Part shown: piece after piece, positions 10,273-20,574 of the stretch
Position numbering within the stretch: position 1 is the first letter of the stretch
Layout: each line of letters begins with the position of its first letter
Assembly (NCBI GenBank): GCA_034698045.1
Contig: JAQGAU010000449.1
Span: forward strand, 1 to 27,996
Reading direction: 5' to 3'
Length of the DNA: 27,996 bases
Origin: Paramacrobiotus richtersi
Lineage: Eukaryota > Tardigrada > Eutardigrada > Parachela > Macrobiotidae
The notes under the pieces: generated by a model
Told to the model about the DNA's origin: nothing
Database searches by the model: none
Seen by the model: only the letters and a program-made list of their open reading frames with translations
Translations under genes and position numbers: made by a program

Positions 10273-12108
10273 AGGGAATTTTTCCTGCAGCTAATGGGCG
10301 GCCCATTCGGCAAAGCGCTGCTTGTCCTTCCGCTTCTGAGCGGTGGATTTATTGGACGTGGACAAAAACGATGCAAACTATTACAAGAAAACTGTCCAAT
10401 CATTCCTCATTGAAGTCAATCAAGAAAACGAAATCATTCACATATATCATTTCAAACTAATTCAAAGTACCTGGTTTTAACATAGAAATACCGAAACTAA
10501 CGTCGGTAAAGGAAATACTGATAAAAAAACCAATACATCTCCATAGGAAAACAATTATGTTCGTAAAGACAGCTACTGAAAAATGCTATGAAATGTTCGT
10601 GTATAAAGTGTTCGTTTATTTCGACACTGTAAGAGTCAAACTGACTGTCCGTACCATGCACATCCCGTACAGAGCGTCCAGATTATTGGGGCACAGCTTG
10701 ACGGCCTTGGCGAAGTGGGTGCGGGCCGTGTCAATACGTTATCAAACCCGTCGGTGGTGCAGGTGGCTGTGGGGATGGTGCACGAGGACTTATTCCATGC
10801 AGAAAGCCGTTTTACTGTAATGTAATTTCCAACATTATCGGTTTCTACACTCAAACATGTATATAACTGCTCAAATTCAAGCGTTTTTCCTGTATTATTT
10901 CCTTTGTTTCTTGAAGCGGATGTACTTCTCAAAGCACTGAAGGAAAGTGAAAATATACATACGAAAATATACTTTCTAAAGGAAAAGGCACATATATCAA
11001 ATACAAAAAATGCTGCTGAAAATATTGCGACCAATAACAGTTGACTATTTTGCATTACTTACACAGTCTTGCAAATACTTGTTCAGTTCAGCAACGGCAT
11101 CGGCGTACAGCCCGTGTGTCTTAAGAATGGCCACTAAGCGCTTCCTCGACAACTGAAAAAGCGACTTTTGTCATCCGTATACATTGGCTATCTAAATGCA
11201 TTCGTCACTTTACCGTATCAGTTTCATCGCGTTCTACCAGCGATATATGAATCATCTGTGCCTCTTCGTAATTCGTATCTAAAAAGCAAAAACATATCAA
11301 CTACAGGAAAGTAAACTACAAAATGGTTCACAGTTTACACAAAAAAATGGAAAATTTTGTCAGAAAAACGCAAATTTACGATAGAATAAAACGGATAAAA
11401 ATTGAAAAAAATAGAGACTAGATATCAGTGAAGCCAGAATACGACGAAAGCTTCCAAAAACAGTATGATGAAGACGAAAAAAAGAAACACTAAGTACACA
11501 TACGATATATTATTGAAAACACGAAAAATTTAAAAAGAAATGTTACGCAAGCACAAATGTCTAGTCACACTTGTCCCGGAAAAGTTGTCCGTAAAGCCTA
11601 ACGTATACAGAAGTATTTTGAATAAAGACAATTTCAGCTTACTGTATAGGCTTACTGTATAGTACTTTTCAGCAGCTTCGTATGTCATGGCCAGTGGCCA
11701 CTAATCGGCGCACGCGACTGCTCGTCGGGAATCTGACATTCCATGCTTTGACACAGTTATTGGCAATGTCCAGACGATCGCAGTCCAACGCAGCAATGAA
11801 GACTTGTTCATAGACAGCCCATACCACAAGCAAAACAACTCAAGTACGCAAAGAAAAATCTGTGCACAGAAACAGTTTGGAAGCATGCGCCATTGTTTTC
11901 CGTGGTTGTATTGACACTCTCTACCTTCATCTCCCAATCTGCTGGCCTTGGCAGCCAAAACATCCTCCCACACCTCGACGACTTCGTCGCAGACGCTCTT
12001 CCTTGATCTTCAAGCGATCCCGAGCTTCTGCAGAATGGGGTGATTTGCAAAGAACTTAACGACAGCTGTGGGAGAATACGAACTTACCGTGCCACGGTGC
12101 GATGGCAT
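10273..12108 (-). pseudogene. EMC2 (ER membrane complex subunit 2, TPR protein) duplicated pseudogene
   Basis: EMC2 is the cytosolic TPR subunit of the EMC membrane-protein insertase. Minus-strand blocks in gene order: 12108-12088 (possible start, MPSHRGT); 12027-11925 (AKASRLGDE); about 11838-11656 (VYEQVFIAALDCDRLDIANN, RFPTSSRVRRL); 11278-11214 (NYEEAQMIHISLVERDETDT); 11152-11063 (SRKRLVAILKTHG, AVAELNKYLQ); 10814-10655 (TAFCME, HFAKAVKLCPNNLDALYG); 10377-10273 (STAQKRKDKQRFAEWAAH). These match EMC2 in order. Lesions: frame changes within block 2 and after VRRLVA in block 3; in-frame TAA, TGA and TAA in block 6; TAG at 10291-10293 in block 7; the piece between NKYLQ and TAFCME is missing; no last exon is found. 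Block 5 is intact (30 codons). Kept introns with GT..AG ends mean a DNA-level duplicate. A functional EMC2 should exist elsewhere. Confidence 0.82.
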
Positions 12109-12830
12109 TTTGCAATCAAAAAACGAAATGATTTCAGTCAATTAGGGGATGGCGGAGACAGATCAGCCACGGTCCACGGACTTTGACTTTTTATTGCTCC
12201 GTATCAAACGAGAAACAACGCGACCATCATGAAAATCGGAACCAACCACGACCAGCTCAGAAAATTAAAGCACCATAACTGCTGAAGAACAAACTTTCCA
12301 ATATATACATATACAAATATATATCACTCGTTCGTGTAAAAATTAGAACCTTTCGATGCCTGTATCTCTGCAGAAATGAGCAACAAACTTTTCGAAAAAT
12401 TTTATGGCGAGCGTGCATGCTGGATCAATTTCCGGGGCGTGGTTACGCTGCGCCAAGGCAGATGACCACCTGCCTTGGCTGCACATTGCATAGTGCACGT
12501 GTTCGTGCCAAATTGCCCGCCGGTTTTATCTTCTGTGGAAGAAATTCCATGAAAACTCTAACATAACGCTGTTTTTATGTCTGGACCATGGCAAAGTGGC
12601 ATGGAAATTATGGACAAACGATCAGTTTAAATTTTCGGCCAGTGGGAGGCAGCAGCCCAGGTGAAATACATTCTGTGCATGTCCACTATAATGGATCAGC
12701 ATAAAGAAGTCATCGTACTCATTGTCCGACTCACTTTTTCGGCAATTTTGTAGAACGAATCTCTTTCGGCCAGACAAAGAACAAACAAACAAACAAAGAA
12801 AACGTGATACGACAAGTAAATTACCACAAC
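12109..12830. other. Non-coding stretch upstream of the EMC2 copy
   Basis: No coding signal on either strand. It holds the CCAAGGCAG/CTGCCTTGG hairpin at 12453-12478 and a short (CAAA)n run at 12781-12797. Confidence 0.4.
12453..12478. repeat. 9-bp hairpin
   Basis: CCAAGGCAG at 12453-12461 pairs perfectly with CTGCCTTGG at 12470-12478 across an 8-base loop, in non-coding DNA. Function unknown. Confidence 0.55.
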
Positions 12831-13015
12831 CTAAGAATAAGGATCATCTAATTCACAACGCTCACGATCCCTCAGCACTTCTTCATCTGTAAGGAAAAAG
12901 GCCGTAGATAATGCGAATACCGCAAGCCTCGTTAAGGAATAAATATCCAGGTTCCTCAAATCAGCATCATCCCATGCTTGTTCAGCCCCGTCCGACCGGA
13001 AGCTACTATATCTGT
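12831..13015 (-). CDS. Possible terminal coding exon of an unknown minus-strand gene
   Basis: A frame without ATG is open for about 61 codons and ends in TAG at 12831-12833. It reads AEQAWDDADLRNLDIYS, a hydrophobic stretch LTRLAVFALSTAFFLT, then the charged end DEEVLRDRERCELDDPYS. A strong acceptor (CCTTTTTCCTTACAG) sits just before the last 18 codons, so the real exon may only be 12885-12831. The charged composition looks protein-like. I do not recognise the family, and an open frame this long has a few percent chance of arising at random. Confidence 0.27.
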
Positions 13016-13018
13016 GAT

Positions 13019-15700
13019 GTCAAAAAATATTTTATCAGAGCAGATTAACAAACATTACAAATTCTCCAGAGATCGAAAGCGTCCGTGTGCACAGAACGCA
13101 CCACAGTGCATTTCCGGATGCACAGTGCAAACAATAAACACTGATAAGTAACCATAATATACTTCATTTCCATGACTAAAGTCTTTAAGTTTTGTTAAAG
13201 AATGACCGTTTCCATACTACAACACATACGAATACCATGGAGGAAATTCTAGACTAGATCGGTTTTTTTACCAGTACACAGCTTCTACGACTAGTCTGTC
13301 TATTAGTTGATATTCATTTTCTTGGCTTCGTGGTCCGTATCAACTGGTCGAATTCGCTAAGATTTCGAGGACTTCGTAGCCTTCCAGCATCGATCCCGCG
13401 GTTCTCAACAAATACAAAGGCTTATTGATCAGCTGTCACGTTCTGGTCAGTTTGTCCGGGCAGTCGGTTCAGTCTACTTGATTATTATTAATTTACCATA
13501 TTGTGCATTACATTATCTAGTATTTAGATCTATAATACGCTCGGCCGCCCCGTAACATCAAAATCTAAATAATCAACACCCAAAACAAAAAACAGATAAC
13601 CACTGAATTCCCTGCACCGGAAAACTAAGTCACACCACATTTTAACAACAAAATTATTACCGGCATGCCGCCTATACAACTAATGTCAAAATCTCAAGCT
13701 CACATTGAAACTATTTTTACTAGAAACTAAACTTGTTACTGAGGAAAATACGTTGAGCACATCACTGTCAATTAAGAACACAAAATATTGATATTATGGG
13801 TATACCGGTATAAAGAAATGCTTAACCGGAAAAAATTATCAATCCCAGGCGAACTTTTTTGAAATTTTCACGTTTAACCTTTCACGCACGAAATGGAACA
13901 AATACGGACAAATTATTCCTTAGACACCAACGAACAGTCAAAAAGTCAACAGCACAATCAAACTGACCAGTGACTTCACATTAGAATGATAGTCAAATGC
14001 ATGAACATACTGTACGACAGAATCATTACATGTCCTTAACCACTTCATTACGTCAGAGACATAAAAAGCAAAGACATGATGCGTTCTTGACCATGAAACT
14101 GAAATAAGTCTGGAGCAAACATTTATATGCGCTGCTCAAGTTGATCGGAAGAAACGCTTCCCAAAACAGCTCGGGATACCAGACCTAAACACCTAATAAC
14201 GCTAGCAATCACCGGTCGAAGCGGAACTCTCTTGAGGTCAGCCAGACAATTTTGCCGCAGCTCAGAAGATTATTGACTTTGTCTGGGCTTTTTTTCGGCT
14301 CCGCAAAAGATTACCATGCAGTTTCAGCACATCTATGCCAAGTGAACAATCAGCCAAGAATTATATGGCATTCGGGTACAATCGTCCGGATTAAAATTCC
14401 GACCGTTTACAATTTTGGGCAACGTTCTACGCAACGTTCTACGCAACGTTGCCCAGAAAAAAGTTATTAGGCATGCAAAGTGACCCCGAAATGTATGTAT
14501 GCGTGAGCTCCGACAAAGCCGACCGGAAGCGGCTGACTCTGGGAAAAAAAATTTTTTCGTGCGGATTTACATGTTCGCTCGACATGAATTAAAAATGTAA
14601 TTAAGCAAAGGTTTGCCCAAAAATAAAAGCACTGGTCAAATCGAAAAATTGTTTAAGAACAGCGTGAATCGAACGGACGAATCATAAGCTAAAGAAAACC
14701 ATAATTAAGGCCAGAGGCAGTGATGTAGGTACCAGTTATGGTGGTCTTGTTCAAACCAACATATCTAGTCATCGATTGCATCAACCCGCTAAGGGAACTT
14801 CGGACGCAAAGAAATGAACTACCAAAATGCAACTTCAGTTTGCACAAAAATATTTTTTGTGAATAAAACTGCATTACAAAAATACAAAATATTTTAACGA
14901 TTATATCTTGGCGTATAAGAAAACCCATTTGCAAAATTTTCAATGTTGCAGGCTTCGCAGCGGTAACATTGTAATATTCCGAGATTTTTAGTGTGAACAG
15001 AACGGAATATCGAATATTTTTTAATTTTTGCAATGACCAATGCCGAAAAAAGAGAATGTATGTAAAGTGTTTGAACGAAAGTACGTAAAGCAACCGAAGG
15101 TACGAAATTTAGCTGACCGGAAGCAGGAGGTAAAAATACTATTAGCAATCTGACGGTTTTGCTTCGGAGCAATTGCCTGACCTGACACAGGACCAATTCA
15201 CCAAAGCAGGAAGAAGCAAAAACGGTGTACTACGGATACTACACGTCCTAGACCCGTTATTATCAACCAGTTTCCTAGCGGAACCGAAGAAATAAGTAAC
15301 CAAGAAAGCTGTATCGTAAGTGCTTAAAACTGAATGCTCAATGCCCTGTTCGCAAACGAAGTACTCACAACCGTCGATCAAACCGAAAGAACATTTTAAT
15401 GCAAAGCTGAGAAAAAGGTTCAAACACTAAAACATCAGAAAAAATTCGCATATCGCTTTCGCCATAAGCAAAACGCGAAAGAAATTTTCTGCCAAATATG
15501 GCACGAATGTCTAAAAAAACTGAATAAAAGAACGGATAAATAAACTGAATGCCCTACATTTGCGCCCGTCAATAGAACCGAAACTCATTTCTGACCGGCA
15601 AAGCAGTCCAAAAGATAAAAACTTACTCTTTGAACGTCTAGTTTAGCTCTCTGGAGTATAGTATAGTTTACCAGTAGACCGCATGTTTCCGATTCGATTT
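13019..15700. other. Long gene-poor stretch
   Basis: No supported gene. A minus-strand fragment at 13432-13340 reads LINKPLYLLRTAGSMLEGYE and LEILANS before a TGA and looks faintly coding, but has no partner exons. A hairpin lies at 14417-14454. Other frames on both strands are low-complexity or lack motifs. Confidence 0.4.
14417..14454. repeat. Inverted repeat enclosing a 12-bp direct repeat
   Basis: GGGCAACGTT at 14417-14426 pairs perfectly with AACGTTGCCC at 14445-14454. Between them AACGTT and CTACGC alternate, so the site consists of three AACGTT palindromes at 12-bp spacing (14421, 14433, 14445), closed by a GC clamp. It could be a foldback structure or a cluster of binding sites. Confidence 0.65.
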
Positions 15701-15704
15701 TGCC

Positions 15705-15729
15705 TATTATTATTATTATTATTATTATA
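15705..15729. repeat. (ATT)n microsatellite
   Basis: About eight uninterrupted ATT/TTA triplets at the left edge of the repeat-rich block. Confidence 0.8.
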
Positions 15730-15879
15730 TTACTTATACTCCAACTTGCCCGTTCCGTTTAGGCGAAGTGTTCTCAGTCTGCGCGCTACGCGCATTTTCT
15801 CCCAATAGCTCACAAAACATCTAAAATGACGGAGCATCTACTAGGCGTACTTAATTTTCGACCAGACGTTTCTCATAAT

Positions 15880-16040
15880 TCTTATAGTTTTTCAAACTTT
15901 TGATTTCCAAAAGGACATGGCAATCGCCCTGTACGGCGGCGTACACAGTCTGTGCGCATGTATGTCATGTAACGAGCGTTGCTACGCATATTTACTGCGC
16001 GTTTGATTTTCGAATTGTGCTAGTCGTATGCCGAACGTAC
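15880..16040 (+). repeat. Degenerate fragment of the ~1 kb hairpin element
   Basis: It contains diverged versions of the element core: GGCAATCGCCCTGTACGGCGGC, written here as GGCAATCGCC then CTGTACGG, and GTTTGATTTTCGAAT at 16001-16015, which matches the third hairpin of the fuller copies and still pairs if G-T wobble is allowed. The rest is poorly preserved. Confidence 0.45.
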
Positions 16041-16674
16041 AGTGCTAACTTAGTCCAACTTGCGACGCTCCGCTTTTTCATGTAAACACCAAACTCCCTG
16101 AACAGATTCAGAGTGTTACATTTGAAGAAAGCTAAATTGACGGTTGGTGTATTAGGTGTAAGTTGTGTAACCGTTTTTGAAATAACCATTTCTCTGAACT
16201 TTCAAAAACTTTCAAACTCCATTCACTCGTTTGTTCAGTGACGACATAACGCTCACACCGTATGGTCAGGCTGAGACGCCGCTGCTTTGCTGAAACAGTC
16301 CCATCGCAGCTAATAGCAACCGTAATGTCCTTACTATTTTGTCATGTAACGAATTAATGACAGTAAACGCCCCAGCTGTACACAACAGAACTGGCGGCTG
16401 GCCTGTGACGGAAAGCGTAATCTAATGTTAGGGTCTAAAAATACATTTGGAACGATTGCGACCTTTCAGCTGTGTAACAGCGTTACAATGAAATTTGTGG
16501 TTTGTGACATATATAGTACACAGTTTACATAATTGAAGAAAGAAAAATCTTGCAGTAGTTATGACCAAGATTCTCATTTGCGGTTACGAGAAAAAAGCGT
16601 TGTGATCTTTATTATTTACATATGAGCCAGGAAAGCGTTTTTTTCAACGGTCTCAAACTTAGCTTTGGGAAATG

Positions 16675-17640
16675 TACAATATTAGAGAACATAAAGAACA
16701 TTAGAGAACATAAGGACCACCGGACATTATCATAGTGTTGTGAGCGTCCGTTCAGAAAACGTCCAGTAAACATGATTATTGAGCTAGCCTAGCCTTGAAC
16801 GGTTATTGGAGGCAAAATATTACACGCTGGATCAACGCCCAATAAAAGTGACATTTTCCGTGGTAATTTTCGATATACACTCGAGCCCAACTCTGAACAA
16901 TTCTCGGCCCAGCGAGGCCGAACGCCGAGCTGGGCCTTGTAACTCATACTCCAACTCGCCTTCTTTTTTTGCGCAGGGTAAACTCCATACTCCCTAAACA
17001 GATTTTAATTTGCTCCGAGTCAAAAAAGCGCTAAATTGGCCGTGGGTGCCATAGGCGTCTTCGTTTTTTAGATAACATTTTTTCTGAATTTTAAAAAAAT
17101 TTTTACGGTTGTTTTTTCGAAGACGACAGGGCGATCGCTTCGTACGGCAGCGCTACTTTTCCAGCTGTATCGCATTGCAGCCGGCGCGTATGGCAGTTTT
17201 TTTGTTGCGAAACACTGCCACGTACGTACGGCGCGTTCGATTTTCGAACCGAGTTAGGCGTATGCTGAAAGTGTTTCGATTGAGGCTGCAGCATATGCTA
17301 CTTTTTCTACAGAACGCTAGATATGCAACCGACGCCCGCAGAGCTTCAGCACTGGGGGAAATGGGCGCATATCACGAGACACGTAAAAAAGTACCATATG
17401 GTATGGCCTCGGTCGAAGTGCAGTACAGTACGCGCTCAATGAAATGACACACAGAGCGGTGTATTCGTAATCATGCGCGTCGACTTTTCCCACCCTGCCT
17501 ACGCGCACACAAAAAAATTCCAGTCCAGGTAGGGTGTGTTATGCGGACGGGCAGTTTTTCGTGTACTTTCTTCGAGAGCGTGCGATAACCTTATATTCAA
17601 ACAGCCCAACACGCATCGCTCCGTTACTTTAGTATAAACT
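16675..17640 (+). repeat. Hairpin element, copy A
   Basis: The left part has ACATAAGGACCACCGGACAT. Hairpin 1 (GGCCCAGC/GCTGGGCC) lies at 16906-16936, followed by CTTGTAACTCATACTCCAAC. The core has GCGATCGCTTCGTACGGCAG, hairpin 2 (TGGCAGT/ACTGCCA) at 17191-17220 and hairpin 3 (GTTCGA TTT TCGAAC) at 17235-17249. The right part has AATTCCAGTCCAGGTAGGGT near 17517. It closely matches copy C about 3.79 kb to the right. Open frames inside (such as 17109-17447) follow the repeat and show no known domain. The class is undetermined. Confidence 0.7.
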
Positions 17641-18180
17641 CCAAGCTCCGTGAACAAATCTCACATGGCTATTAGGAAAGTGCACTCGCCGATTGCGGGC
17701 GCTGAATGACCGAAGCAAAGGAAGTCCGTACATAAGGCAACACATGTAGCTGTTATCGGTTTCATCCGATGAAAAGCACTTTGGCTGACTTCTGAGAATT
17801 GAAATAACCTTTAAATTACAAAGATCTAAACACGAATACTTGCAATATTTGTACAGATTTCGACTGTAATAAATATATTTAAGGAACTTTAATACCAAGT
17901 AAATAACAAGAAACGAGAACGCGTTTATAAATAGCACGTTCAAATAAATAAAATTAAATAAATAGTACATTCTAAATACATAATCCATTTCAGCAAAAAC
18001 ATAAAATTCAGTAAGCAACAAAAATAAATATTTAATGAAACAGTGAATGAATAATAATAAGATAAAATATCTTATAAATAAATAAAAATAATGACGTACT
18101 GACCGATCGATAGAACAACGGACAGACATCTAAAATGTATAGCGGACCTTCGCTCCGCCTCGGTCGAACAATACTATTTG
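17641..18180. other. AT-rich spacer between element copies
   Basis: Strongly AT-rich sequence (17.8-18.1 kb) with many TAAATA runs. The minus-strand frame across it encodes a Phe/Tyr/Leu-rich string typical of AT-rich DNA and is not supported as a gene. Confidence 0.4.
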
Positions 18181-19245
18181 TTTGGCAGTTTCCGAGCGTT
18201 TACAACTGGGTGACTGTAGCATTTAATAAATTGTTTACTATTTAGTGACGAAACCTCATCTGCTTCGCCAGCTGTGTATGGGTGCACAAGCTGGGGCGGT
18301 TGACGCAGTCGACAGTTAAGATCTGCGTGGCAACACATTACAGCGCATCACACTGCGAGCAAGGCATAATTTATCCGTAATGTTAATTCACAAATAATGT
18401 TTATAATTTTATGAATGATGTTTGTTTTTTGTAAGCTTCACCTGGAAAAATACAGAACTTCAGAACATAAGGGTCAACTGACATTACATGAATGTTAATG
18501 GTAAGTGTATGACAGTGCTCTGAAATCTGAATGTCGATTCACAAGATATTTCCCATAATTAGCAATATGTTCGGAAACTGAGAGACGAACTCGGTAATCC
18601 GGAAATTTGTACTTCATCGGTCATCCAGTTATTTTGAGAATTTACAAGCTTGCTAATCTGCTGTATGCAAATGCCTCGGTTCAGGCTGAACCGTTCAGCC
18701 AAAGGTGAACCACACTGTAACAGGACAAGCATTTCAAATTCGTATGGTCGAAATATTTGAAATTTACAGCATTTAACCAATTTTTGTGGGCCTAAAGAAA
18801 TTTTGCATGAGGACCACGCTCCAAAATACTGGCACTTTAAATAGTTCGAGGTCCACGCGTGCCCAATTCCAAACAATTCTCCGTGTGCCCAGCGAGGCCG
18901 GACGCCGAGCTGGGCCCTGTAACTTATACTCTCACTTCTCCCGTTTTGGTCGGCCGAGGTCTCCTCATTCGCTACCCTACGTAGAATTTCTGGCTATAGC
19001 TCTAAAAGCGTCAAAAAAGGCGGTGCGACTCCATCGCGTGTTGATTTTTTGCAAACGTGTTCTGTCAAATTCTAAAAAGTTTTCAAACTCGGTTTTTTTG
19101 AATACGACAGGGCAATCGCTCCTTACGGCAGTGCAATATTAGCTGCAGTGACATATTGCACCCGGCGCGTGCGGAAGCTTCGTGCAGCAAATTACTGCCA
19201 CGTAGATACGGTGCGTTCGATTTTCGAACTACGATTGGCCGGAGT
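18180..19245 (+). repeat. Hairpin element, copy B
   Basis: The left part includes GAGCGTTTACAACTGGGTGA, CGACAGTTAAGATCTGCGTG and AAGGGTCAACTGACATTACA, all with close counterparts in copy D about 3.71 kb to the right. Then come AGGACCACGC and GAGGTCCACGCG, hairpin 1 (GCCCAGC/GCTGGGC) at 18887-18915, a core with ACGACAGGGCAATCGCTCC, and hairpin 3 (GTTCGATTTTCGAAC) at 19215-19229. The left arm of hairpin 2 is lost in this copy. Confidence 0.7.
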
Positions 19246-19649
19246 GTATGTAAATCTCTACAGGTACAGGTGTGAATGTGAGTGTACAGGTGTGAACCGG
19301 AAGCATCACAGTAGAGCAGTGCTGTACTGTGGTGGTAATACAATCGACCGAAGCGGCTCGAGGTCCTCCATGTTCAAGAGTAACGCAAAGAGGGACGTTG
19401 ACAACCGTTTTTGAGTACAGCGATAACCGTTGGTTTTCATCATAATGTCGTCAAATTCAAACAGAACCACAATTGTGACCTGTAGATCAGTGAATTGCTG
19501 TTTTCAAGCAAATTTTTCAAAAATCAGCGAGATGCAAACAAAATGAGAAATCATTTTTTTGGAAAAAAAAGCTTTTTTCAAAAATGTTATTATCTTGATT
19601 TTATTACTAGTTTAGCGCACTCGCTGTTTCCGGACACAGTTAGATCTAG
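19246..19649. other. Spacer between copy B and the tandem array
   Basis: No gene supported. It contains a run of short TACAGGTGTGAATGTGAGTG repeats near 19263-19300 and A-rich tracts near 19560. The open frames here lack motifs. Confidence 0.35.
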
Positions 19650-20570
19650 CCGTAAGACGGCTCACTACGTTTTTTCGGAACGCTTCCGGGACCGTAACCG
19701 ATTGGACCGGCAACACATCCATATATGTCGATATCGAGGTACTCGCCCACTACTACTGTACTGTTGCGCATACTTTTCGTACCGTAACCGACCGGACGAA
19801 CAATAAACGCACATTTGTTGAGCATACAGAAAGCCCCAATTACTTTCATGTCATTGCGCAGTACTTCCAGTACCGTGACTGACGGAACGAGACAAAATAG
19901 CCAGTTTTATAGAATATAGAGGACTCGCACTGTACTGTGTTATTGCAAAATATTTCCGGTAAGGTGACCGAAGGGACGGACAAAATATCCAGTTTCTACG
20001 AATATACCTGACTCGCACTCTACTACTGTGTTGTTGCGCATTACTTCCGGTACCGTGACCGACGGACAGGACAAAGTATCCAGTATCCTTGAATATTGAG
20101 GACACGCCGTCTACTACTGTGTTATTGCATAACACTTCCGGTACCGTGGCCTATGGGACGAAACAACATATCCAGTTTTATCGAATATAGAGGACGCGTA
20201 CTATACTACAGTGTTATTGCGAAATACTTCCGGTTACGCGACCGAAGGGACGCACAGAATATCCAGTTTATTTGAATATTGAGGACTCGCACTCTACTGC
20301 TGTGTTACTGCGTCAGTACTTCGGTTACCGTGACCGACGAAACGGGACAAAATATACAGTTTCGCTAAATATTGAGGACACGCACTCTACTACTTTATTT
20401 TTGTTTAATACTACCCGTGCCGTACCCGACGGACGGATCAAATATTTAATTTCATTGAATATTGAGGACGCGCATTCTACTACTGCGTCAGCGCGAAATA
20501 CTTCCGGTACCGTGACTGACGGGACGAACAAAGCGTTATTTTCATTGAATGTAGAGGACCTTTGGTCCGC
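19650..20570 (+). repeat. Tandem array, about ten diverged units of 90-93 bp
   Basis: Units carry TCTACTACTGTGTTATTGCG, then CTTCCGGTACCGTGACCGAC, then ACAAAATATCCAGTTT and GAATATTGAGGACTCGCAC. Anchor starts near 19750, 19843, 19931, 20019, 20110, 20201, 20293, 20386 and 20476 give spacings of 88-93 bp; a further degenerate unit begins near 19650. Units differ at many positions, so the array is old. Because the period is close to a multiple of three, it produces repetitive open frames (for example LNIEDTHSTT on the plus strand) that should not be read as proteins. Confidence 0.85.
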
Positions 20571-20574
20571 TTCG

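Noticed and set aside
14689..15093. 134-codon minus-strand frame
   Set aside because: No recognisable domain, an unusual mix of aromatic residues, and overlapping alternative frames of similar length.
16929..16945. Helitron 3' end (hairpin followed by CTRR)
   Set aside because: The hairpins are followed by TTGTAACT-like sequence without a constant CTRR terminus at the expected distance.
17230..17290. tRNA-derived SINE: GTTCGATTTTCGAAC resembles a pol III B box
   Set aside because: On the better strand only about 8 of 11 B-box positions fit, no A box lies at the right distance, and the sequence is better explained as a perfect hairpin.
17629..18129. 166-codon minus-strand Phe/Tyr/Leu-rich frame that looks like a membrane protein
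   Set aside because: Sits in very AT-rich spacer DNA. The composition is what AT-rich sequence yields, and no motif or splice partner is present.
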